Shown piece by piece: positions 1 to 8,241 of a stretch of 15,577 nucleotides of DNA. The position numbers and the translations under genes are program-made. The stretch lies in the NCBI GenBank assembly GCA_001598975.1, contig BBXU01002426.1:1-15577 (forward strand). The letters are read 5' to 3'. Each line of letters starts with the position of its first letter. Within the stretch, counting starts at the first letter, position 1. The stretch is from Parachlorella kessleri. Lineage: Eukaryota; Chlorophyta; Trebouxiophyceae; Chlorellales; Chlorellaceae. The notes beneath the pieces were generated by a model, which worked only from the letters and a program-made list of their open reading frames with translations, was not told the origin of the DNA and made no database searches.

Positions 1-1
1 C

Positions 2-253
2 GAGCATTTGCATGATGCGCACCGTGCGTGGGTATGATGTGCACGACCAGGGCGGCCGCATTGACATGCTGTCTTGCCCACACTGCATGCAGGCATCTCA
101 GACTTTCTGTGCTATGAGCTGAGCAAGCATTGCAAGACGCGGCAGGACCATGAAAGAGCAAACGCAGCAGCTGGGCAGGTGCCAAGCAGCCCGCAGGGCA
201 GTGCAAGTGATGCAGCTGCACAGCCAGAAGCGACAGCCAATGAGGAATTGTAA
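2..253 (+). CDS. C-terminal end of an unrecognised protein (5' partial)
   Basis: Two exons are visible. The first, 2-23, runs in from the left edge and stops before a GTGCGT donor at 24. The second, 93-253, follows a CTGCATGCAG acceptor. The phase closes: one base (C) plus GC makes an Arg codon. The readable end is EHLHDAH-R-ISDFLCYELSKHCKTRQDHE, followed by a low-complexity Ala/Ser/Gln/Pro tail ending TANEEL and a TAA at 251-253. The segment around SDFLCYELSKHCKTRQ looks helical and basic, while the tail looks disordered. I do not recognise the family from these 60 residues. The intron is 69 nt. A TGTAA at 899-903 would give a 3' UTR of about 660 nt. The exon call rests on splice sites, phase and composition. 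Confidence 0.6.
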
Positions 254-327
254 GCCAGCTTGCAGTGGCATTGTGGCACCAGTCGCCATTGGAGCTACCG
301 CCTTGGGGTCTTTCTGAGCTTGGTTAG

Positions 328-332
328 TTACA
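328..332 (-). terminator. Putative TGTAA poly(A) signal of the minus-strand membrane-protein gene
   Basis: The plus strand reads TTACA, so the minus strand reads TGTAA. It is the only TGTAA on the minus strand between the stop at 922 and the left edge. It would give a 3' UTR of about 600 nt, similar to the neighbouring genes. TGTAA is the established polyadenylation signal in Chlamydomonas and relatives; its use here is inferred. Confidence 0.4.
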
Positions 333-898
333 TCCACCCCAAATGCCAGCAACATTGGACATAATGGTTGGCCCGTCCCTTCTTCATACTGGGTGCTAGG
401 GCCATTCCACAGCAAGGATACAGCAAGATGGTTGCCAGGCTTCAAACCAAGACAGTGCTACGCGAGCACATCCCCAACGCTTGAGAGCAAGAGCGAGCGC
501 AGCACCACACACAGATGCAAAGCTGGTAGTGGGGAAAATTCACTGATGGGGAGACGTCACACTCCCAGAAGCCAGTACCCGAACAATAAAAACAATAAAC
601 ACTCGCATCAATCAGCCTGGTTCATTGGATTAAGTAGGACGCAAGTTGGTATTGTACACCGGCCGAGCTGGCCTTGAACGCCCGGCCCCCCCAGAAGGCC
701 GGTGGTCAGCAGCAGGAAACCACAACTCTCGCAGCCAGCAGGACACACAATTGCAGTGCAGCAAGTAAGGGAATTCCTGATACACAAGTGTCTTGGAAAA
801 AGAGCCGACTCAGAGCAGTAGCCAAGCACCTAGCGCTGTCTGTACCCCAAACTCTCCTCAGTTTGCGATGCCTGCCGCAATAGAAACCCACCCCAGAC

Positions 899-903
899 TG
901 TAA
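899..903 (+). terminator. Putative TGTAA poly(A) signal of the left-edge gene
   Basis: TGTAA lies 646 nt after the TAA stop at 251-253 (a TGTAA also overlaps that stop codon itself). Cleavage 10-20 nt later would fall almost exactly at the stop codon of the opposing gene (922-924), which fits transcripts that end where the convergent coding region begins. Confidence 0.5.
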
Positions 904-921
904 CCAGCCCAGCCAACCACC

Positions 922-2564
922 CTACATAAAGCCACCCCACGACTGGAGGAAGGGCAGCACAGAGAAGAGGGTTTTTAGGACCCCCGGGGGTGACTGCTGT
1001 GGATCTAGGTCAATGCCCACCCTCCCCCGCCCCGCTGGCCGAATCACCCGGCCGCCACCAGCAGTCGCTGCTGTTGCCACCCCACGAGGCGCATGCTGAG
1101 CCGCGCTGCCGTATGCTGCCCTGCCCGCCGGACCCTCAGCGCCCCCGAAAGCGCCAGCACCAAACGCCGCATCCCCAGCGATTGGTGGTGACACAAAGGC
1201 TGCCACATTGCCAGGCGCAGAGCGGCTGCCTGGCACATCGCCCTGTGCCCACAACCCCTGCCATGCTGGCACCCCGCCGGCGGGGGTGCTCTCACTAGCG
1301 GGGGCGCTCATGGGGTCGGCTGTAGCATAAGATCCCGCTGCAGCCTTAGGCTGGTAGAAGGGCTCGGCCTGGCGAGGGGTAGCGTCCGCAGCAGGTGGCC
1401 GGTAAGGCCACTGCAGCAGAGCCCACCAGGAAATCAGTGGAGCAATCACGAGTCAATACACCAGTGGAGCAACAGCGAACCGCCATGCCGAGAAACTCTG
1501 CATGCCGCACAGTGCCTGCCGTCCATCAGATACAGCAAAGCGGACACTCATGGTGTGCACGCAAGCCTTAGAGTGCCCAATACAGATCGCGGCAGTTGGA
1601 ACCTGGTTTCATCGTCCTACAGTTTGCACATACATCCCAGCCACAGCGCGCGCCTCCTCTCTGGGAAAGAAGGTGTCCCAGCAACAAGTCGCGCGGCAGC
1701 AACACCGCTAGTTATTCTCCCTCACCCGCTGGAACGGCCCTGGTGGCGGGGGCGGCGGGGGCGCCTGCACCTCCCACATGCGCTCCGGCACCTCCCACAA
1801 GCATGGCCCAGGCTCGGCTGCCGCCGCTGCCGGCGAGCCTTGCTGCTGGGGCCGCCTCAGCAGCAGCTTGGAGATCAGAGAATTTGCAATATCTCGCGGG
1901 CCGGGGATGAAGAGGAGCAGTGGGGCGAAGAGCGCCCAGGAGAGGGGCTCCGTGAGGACCCAGGGCAGCAGGAGGACCACGGTGGGCAGCCCAAACAGGA
2001 TGAAGAGCTGCAAGCACAGCAGGGTCACAACAGGGCACACTGGGTCAACAACTGCAAGCAGAGGTTTGAACACAAGGGAGGCGGCGGATTTCCGGCCCAT
2101 ATGTTTTCCCTGCCCAGCAATATACGCCCCCGTGCATAAAGATGCACCTGAGGGCCAAGCAACGGTGCGAGTGCAAGCGACGGCGCCATTGGTCTCCCCA
2201 CGCCACACTCAGGCAGCCTAGGGAACTCCAGCATTGCTAGCCCACGCCAACCGCCCACCTGCACATCCATAAGCTCCCTGCCCTGGTCCCCGCTCCTGCT
2301 AGCGCCCTGGTTACTATTCCTGCTGGCGTTGCCTGCTGCCCCACCAACACTGCTCACGCTGGGTTCAGTCCAGGCTGCACTGCTGCCTGCACCGAGAGGG
2401 GGCTCTGTCTGTTGCTGGGCTCCTGGGCTGCTGCTATAGGGCCTGCTGGAGGGGCGGCGCCTTCCTGCCTGGGCAAAAACCACGGTCGACAGCCGGCTCG
2501 TCTGCCGAAAGCGAGTTGGCCGGCTGGAAGGAAGAGCAGGGCCCATAGCTCTCTGAGGCGTCAT
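922..2564 (-). CDS. Predicted organelle-targeted membrane protein, unknown function
   Basis: Three exons on the minus strand, all joined in phase 0: 2564-2259, 2109-1726 and 1410-922, coding for 392 aa. Donors are CAG|GTGGGC and CGG|GTGAGG; acceptors are TGGGCAG|G and GCTGCAG|T. The start is the first ATG after an in-frame stop at 2597-2595. Residues 1-55 are rich in Ser, Arg and Ala, poor in acidic residues, and contain STVVFAQAGRRR, resembling a chloroplast or mitochondrial presequence. A Gly/Ser/Asn/Gln linker follows. Exon 2 holds a strongly hydrophobic block, about residues 116-171, which could form two or three membrane spans (VVTLLCLQLFILFGLPTVVL and WALFAPLLLFIPG). A proline run lies near 219-226. 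The last exon is Ala/Gly/Pro-rich and ends in a hydrophobic VLKTLFSVLPFLQSWGGF motif. I do not recognise the family. The gene shares a divergent promoter region with the PP2C-like gene. Confidence 0.72.
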
Positions 2565-2903
2565 GGCGGAGCCCTGAGTGATCACTTCAGACTTCTAAGT
2601 GCCTTGAAGGCCTTGAGCAACAACAGCAAGAGGACGTTAGCACTACATGACCCGGCGTCAGCACCAGTGACAAGGTTTCAAAGTATTGCCCGCGGCCAAG
2701 GTGCCTTCGATCGCGAAGGACCGCAGCAGGTCCTCCGGGCAATGCCGCGGCAGGCAGGATCTTCACCGAAGGCGTCCCACAAGGGTACCTGCGGCGCCTG
2801 CTTTGATGGTACTCTTGATTCGTTTAAATGACCCCAGGCTGCGTAGAATTTCTTAGGCTGCAGCATGCAGCGCTTATCGAAAACAGTAGGGTAATACCAC
2901 TCA
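2565..2903. promoter_or_regulatory. Divergent promoter region between the membrane-protein and PP2C-like genes
   Basis: These 339 bp separate two start codons pointing away from each other, so both promoters and both 5' UTRs must fit inside it or overlap. No clear TATA box is visible. A minus-strand ORF overlaps the right half (see findings) but lacks a convincing gene model. Confidence 0.5.
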
Positions 2904-5900
2904 ATGGGGAACTGCTGCAGTGTCTCCAGCGCTAGCACTGTCGAGCACCTTGGCACGCGGCACGCTCCCCCGGCGCTGGGGGTCAGCAACAGAGTTGTTT
3001 ACCCTCCCCAGAACGCCGGCGATGTTCAAGTTGTCGTCCGCAGCGCCAAGTGGGCAGCCAACGCTGCTGAGCGCACCCCTGCAGTGGTGAAGCTCACACC
3101 CCAGCATGCCTTCGTGGCACTCTTTGATGGCCTGGGAGACAGGGGCGACAGCATTGCCGCCTTTTGCAGAAACTGTGTTTATGAGGTGGGTATCATGTAA
3201 TACACTGCTGGGTAGTAAGCAAGCAACCTTGGACGGCTGGGTGCTCTGTTGCTGCAAGCGCAGCTCAGCTTGGCTCCCAACCTTCCCCTTCACCCTAATG
3301 CTCCGCTGGGGAGGCAAGTCGAATTGCATGCCTCTCTAGCAGTGGTGAAAGTCGTATGCAATCCATCACCTAATGCAGGTATTCCTGGAGTGCTGCCTCC
3401 TCAGCCAGGGCGACCTCTCGGCGGCGCTCAAGGCGACCTTTGCCAAACTAGACGAGCGCCTGCTCAGCTCGCCACATGTGCCAGCACAGGTGCGGACAGC
3501 AGCCAGTCAAGTGAAGCTCGGCTTACAAAGGGGCCCCAAGAGCTACCCACCCCTTGCCATAGGGCAGCTCACAGGCCTGCTCCAGAGCGCTTTGCAACAT
3601 CCGACACTCACAAAGACCTCCTGGGCTGCAATCCTGGGCATTCCTGGCAGGATGGGCAGAGTGCATGCCTTGTGTGCGCTTTCTCCCTAATACAGACAAA
3701 AACGCAGGCCTCTGTGCTTGCAGCTTGTTCCCCCTTTCCCATCCTCCGGGCTTATTGACGCAGCTGGCACCCGTCAAACTGCTGTCTGACCCCCTGCCAC
3801 GTGCATTTCCATGCAAATACTCAGGTTAAAGCAGCCAGCGGCGCGTCCGGGGTGATCGCCTACATCGACCTGGCCACCCAGCAGTGCCTGGTGGCCAACG
3901 TGGGCCAAGCCCACTGCCTGCTGGGCCGCATCGTGGGCAGCTTCAATGCCAAGCTGCCAGAGGGCTTCTTCCTGTCAGCAGACCACACTCTGAGGTGAGT
4001 CGTGCGAAGAGCCCGCGGCTGGCGTGTGGGAATTAGACGGTGGGTAGGCAGGCGCTGGACATGCACTGGCACCGAGCCGCTGCACCGTTTTCTGGGCAGA
4101 CTTGATGGGAGTTGTTGTTGTGGCTCTTTCCTGTGCCACGTCACACCCTCAGGTGGAGGGGGTGGCGGTGGATTGCATGCTTTCGCGCCTGGGGATACTA
4201 CGCCCCTTGCCCCAACCATCAGAGATTCTGTCTGTTGTGGCTGCAATTGGTGCTGGTGAGGGTTTACACAAAAGCCAAGGGCAAATGCTCGCTCGGCTAC
4301 ATCACTGACCAGTGGCAAGCAGTATACCACAGGAAGCGGGCAGTCTAGCCAACACCATAAGGCGGCAAGACAGGGGGGAGGAGGGGGTCTATCATGTGTG
4401 AGGGGGCTACGACAGTGAAGAAGTGGAGGTGGGCTGGCCTTACCTTTCCCACATTCCATGGAGCTAACCACGCTCAACACGCTGTGCAGCAACAAGGGGG
4501 AGCGGGTGCGGGTGCACAAGCGGACGCTGTCAGACCCCGAGGGCGGCGGCGGCGCAGCTGGCGCCACCACGCAGCTGGTCGATGGGGTGGAGCTGGTGCA
4601 GGGGGTCACTCAGCTCACCCGCGCCCTGGGCTTTGCCAGCTGCAAGCAGCAGCGCTCCGCAAGTAAGCCGCTGTGACGGGCAGTTTGTTTGTGTCTTGCC
4701 CCACCACCCTGAGGCGACCATTGCCGCTGCTTTGACCTCGGGTCCCTCTGGAGCGGGGCCTTGCTGGTTGTGTCAGCTTGGCCCACCCCCTGCAGCAGCG
4801 GAGCACATGTCCTGTATCGTACCTTGCCTGTGGGGGCGGCGCTCCCTGCGTGCACGGGCTTCAGCTTGCCAAGCAGCAGCTTCAGCTTGAATAGCTAATG
4901 CCATACGGATTATGGCACGCGCACAGCCTCGTAGCCAGCTGCCTGGCTCACACTGTCCTGCCCTGGCATGGCACGGGCCGCAATACAGTGATCCACCAAG
5001 GCTGCTGCAGTGAATGGCAGCCAAGCCGGCTCCATGCACTAAGGCACAGGCACCCTGTGCTGTGCAGAGCGGGGCGGTGCCATCAGCTGCACTGCGGAGG
5101 TCACCGAGCACCGGCTGACGCCCACAGACCAGCACCTCATCATCGGCTCGTCCGGGCTGTGGGACGTGCTGGGCCCGCAGGATGCTGCCCTGAGGTCCCA
5201 CTTCTATGAGAAGGTATGCAAAGGGTGCGACAGTGGGGCAGCCGCCTGGTTTTGGTGCGGGAGTCCCCTAGTGGCCGTGCCACATTGCTTGTGCTGGAGT
5301 GAGGAGGCTGGGAGATCGCTTCTCCCTTGCTGCTGCTGGTGGGTTCTCGCTGTGGGCGGGCCCGTGGGGAACATGATGTACGCTGGGTAGCACGGTGTGC
5401 TTGCTGGCCGTGGGGAGGCAGCAGCCGCATGCAGGCAGCATGCCTCGATGATGAGCACCGCAAGCATGTGGTAGTATCGGCACGGGGGCAGGAAACTGGG
5501 TGCCTCTTCCATACATACATGAATAAATAAATAACTAAACACGCCCAGGCCTCAAGGGCACAGCCGCAGCCGTGCGTTGAGTGGTGCCCTGGGAAAACCA
5601 CTGGGTGGCCCTTCCCGCAGATGGTGATGACCGAGGCGGCCAAGGCGGCAGCCGCTGCCGCGGCGGCGGGGCAGGAGGGCAGCCCCCCGCTCAGCCCCTC
5701 CACCCGGCAGCCCAACACCGCGGAGCACCTGGTGCTGTATGGCGCGTCCAAGGTGGCGGACAGGCTGACCAGGTGGCAAGTCAGCCAGGCAGGCTGGCTG
5801 CGAATGCCTGTGCAGCCTGACAGGGTTGATGGGGCCTGGGCCAGGGAAGGGACAGGCCTCACCTACAGAAGCGACTGTTGCGGCGTGCAGGTCGGGCTTG

Positions 5901-7249
5901 GAGCGCTCCTTAGAGACTTGGGTCTTAGCGGGTCTCAGCGTCTAATGCTTCTCCAGGGCGTGCTTGTGCTGCTATTCCCTATTGCACTGGCCCCTTCAAT
6001 AAGTGTTCCATATTCACACTGTCACCCTCCTAACACTATGTTTCTGACGCTCCTGCTCAATTGCCCCCTCTCCGCGCAGGGAGACGTGCCAGGTCGAGCC
6101 CTTGTCAGTTGCGGATCTGATGCAGATCCCCTTTGAGCGCCCACCGCCCAGGGATCCAGCAGCAGCAGCAGGGGAAGCGGGGCAGGGTGAGAGTAGTGAT
6201 GCAGCAGCAGGGGAGGAGGAGGAGGAGCCAGCACCCTTCATCAGGAGGTGCGCTGGTGGTCTGGCGGGTTCCTATGTGCTCTCTTCGCGGCTGGGGACAG
6301 GTGGCAACATTTCGACCTACCTACATCTAGCTGCAACTGCAAGCATGCCGGGGGTCCTGCGGTGCAAAAGCCTACCCTGCACCACGGGAACACTTGCGAC
6401 CATGCCCTTGGCTGTCATGCTCCTACATGGGGGCTTGGCAGCATTAGTGGTCGGTTTGACAGACGACCTCCCATTGGAAGAAGGCTTGCACCCATGCCAT
6501 GGATCCCTTCACTCCTGTAGGGAGCTGCATGGGGACCTGGCAGCGGTAGTGGTGTCCCTGCGGTGGCAGAGCCTGAGCATGGACGATCAGATGCGCGCGG
6601 TGCTGGCAGCGGCCGCGGCCCAGCGCGCGGCCACGGCGGCGGGCGGCGGCGGCGGCAAGGGGGGGGCAGGGGGGGGAGGAGGAGTACATGCGGCGGCGGG
6701 CGCAGGCGCTGTGGGGGCAGGTCCGGATGCTGGCGGAGTTCCACAGGGTGTACAGGTGCGATGTACTTCATGAAGGGAATTATATAGGGTATTTGAGGGG
6801 AGGGTGTAGAAGGGGAAGAGGATTTACAACGTGTTTGGGCGCTAGTGATGCTTTCCCTACACTCAGGCTTGAACAAAGCAGTGCATGTCACAGTAGTTGT
6901 GCTTGCCTTGTCCAGTTGTGCACTGCTTGTTGTATATCTAGGCCTGGAGTCGACGAACTGGCTTCCTGGCATGCGCAGGCGCACGCTCCTGCGGCGGTGG
7001 TGGGACGCCGCCGACCAGGTCTACCGGCACGGCAAGATCCGGGCCCGCGGCCTGCAGGATCGGATCCTCAGCGAGCAGGCGCAGCAGGTGGCCAACCTCA
7101 GGGCATCAGCGGGGTCACCCTCGTCTTCCTGGAGGGGCAAGCAGGCAGCATCAAACAAGCTGCGGGAGTCTGTGAGTGGCAGGACGCCCGCTTCGACAGC
7201 TAAGCAGCCCAGCCTGCGGGGGTCGGTGGACGCCGGGCAGACTAGGTAG
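2904..7249 (+). CDS. PP2C-family protein, N-acylated, probably catalytically impaired
   Basis: Exons: 2904-3185, 3379-3489, 3825-3994, about 4424-4662, 5068-5213, 5621-5772, 6080-6247, about 6578-6755 and 6979-7249, giving roughly 570 aa. Phases close at all junctions except as noted. The start has an in-frame TAA 12 nt upstream and gives MGNCCS, a classic Gly2 myristoylation plus Cys4/Cys5 palmitoylation signal. PP2C landmarks in order: FVALFDGLGD (70-79; family DGHGG), SGASGVIAYID (136-146; family GSTA), LVANVGQAH (153-161; family ANVGDSR), LSADHTL (181-187), VTQLTRALGF (family VTRAxGD), LIIGSSGLWDVL (about 291-302; family ASDGLWDVL) and VADRLTR near 361 (family DNxT). The metal-binding Asp of SDGLWD is Ser. 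The C-terminal third adds an acidic Glu run, an Ala-rich helix and a basic, Ser-rich tail. The start of exon 4 is uncertain: AAG acceptors give 4421 or 4424. Exon 8 needs one base removed near G8CAG8 (6659-6676) to stay in the protein-like frame. Confidence 0.8.
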
Positions 7250-8003
7250 CCGTTGTGGTGCCGCTGTGTAGACAATCAGGTTTCTGTGGGCGTTGTGTGT
7301 GGCAGCAAGCAACCCACTACTCTAGGAGGCTGTCGATCTGTGATTTGCAGACACCAAAGGCTGCAGCAAGCAGACCATAGGGTGGCTTTTATGTCTGTAG
7401 CAAGCTAATCCCTGACACCGCCTTGGCCTGAGTGCCACTTGAAAGAAACGCAGGGAACTTGTACTGCCAGGAGCACCGCTTTTTTAGGCGGCAAATTGGA
7501 AGTGCGAATCTGTTCTTGTCACTTTAGGTTCCTTGCCAGCCACCCAGACCGTTGCGGTAATGGTTCGGTTCTAAAATATACACCAATCCAGCGGGGTACA
7601 TGTGGCGCCTGTCCACGGTGGATGACGCCACCACTGGAAGAAGAAGGCATGACAATAAGCTAAAGTTGAAGCAGGCAGCGCAGATGTTGCAGATGCTGAT
7701 ATCTGCAAAGGTGAGGGGCCCACAAGTTCAGTGCCAGTGTCCCAGTAGGACCCCAGTCCCAGGTTCTTGCCGCAGCTGCGAAGTACTCCCACATGACCCG
7801 CTTCTCCATGGTTCAGCTTGCAGTCCTAGAAATCTAACCAGAGTTATCAGTGGGGTCTCTGCTGCGCTAAGGAGGCACCACATGATGAGAATAGGCGGAC
7901 TCTGCAAGGGGTGCAAGGCTCCTGTTTCAAGCATCTGTGAATTAGGACTTACCTGCTTATTAAACTCGTACAAGGGAGCATGTAAAGGAGAGCCTTGGCT
8001 GCC
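7250..8003 (+). other. 3' UTR of the PP2C-like gene
   Basis: Between the TAG at 7247-7249 and the TGTAA at 7981-7985 there is no convincing gene. Its composition is less GC-rich than the exons. Its length, about 740 nt, matches the other 3' UTRs in the window. A small two-exon reading frame at 7600-7837 is discussed in the findings and could be an independent micro-gene. Confidence 0.5.
7981..7985 (+). terminator. Putative TGTAA poly(A) signal of the PP2C-like gene
   Basis: This is the first TGTAA after the stop at 7249. It is followed by AGGA, giving TGTAAAGGA, the same nonamer seen after the next gene at 13449-13457. Confidence 0.5.
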
Positions 8004-8241
8004 ATTGTAGCCATGGTCGTAGCTGCAGCTGGGAAATGACTCATCGCTCGTTGCGGGGGCGGAGGCGCCATGCCCCGTGCCACAACAGTCGGTCTGGGTC
8101 AGACGGCATTATTTATGCATGTTGTTGCTTTCACCCACACAACTGCAGATTGGACTTGGTGTCCAGTCGTTCACTTGGAGTTGAGCCTGGCCATAGAAAG
8201 AGGGCTCAGCAGTGCACCGTCAGTCCGTCGCGGTAGCAAAC
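8004..8241 (+). promoter_or_regulatory. Promoter and 5' UTR of the helical-protein gene
   Basis: This is the short gap between the presumed cleavage site of the upstream gene and the ATG at 8242. An AT-rich patch, ATTATTTATGCATG near 8107-8120, is the only TATA-like word. The tandem spacing is tight, so the promoter must be compact or lie partly in the upstream 3' UTR. Confidence 0.35.

Larger units (their letters stand above)
254..921. other. Shared 3' UTR region between convergent genes
   Basis: No coding exon can be supported here on either strand. The ORFs present lack protein-like composition and compatible splice sites. The stretch lies between the plus-strand stop at 253 and the minus-strand stop codon at 922-924. 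It carries a TGTAA on each strand, at 899-903 plus and 332-328 minus. The simplest reading is two overlapping, opposed 3' untranslated regions. An A-rich patch near 584-600 contains AATAAA-like words, which are probably not the main signal in this lineage. Confidence 0.5.

Noticed and set aside
98..445. 115-codon minus-strand ORF at the left edge
   Set aside because: It overlaps the plus-strand terminal exon (93-253), which has a proper acceptor, closing phase and stop. The minus reading has no such support.
3860..4609. 249-codon minus-strand ORF opposite PP2C exons 3-4
   Set aside because: It is the mirror of coding exons and an intron. The translation is Pro/Ser/Cys low complexity, and the plus-strand exons carry recognisable PP2C motifs.
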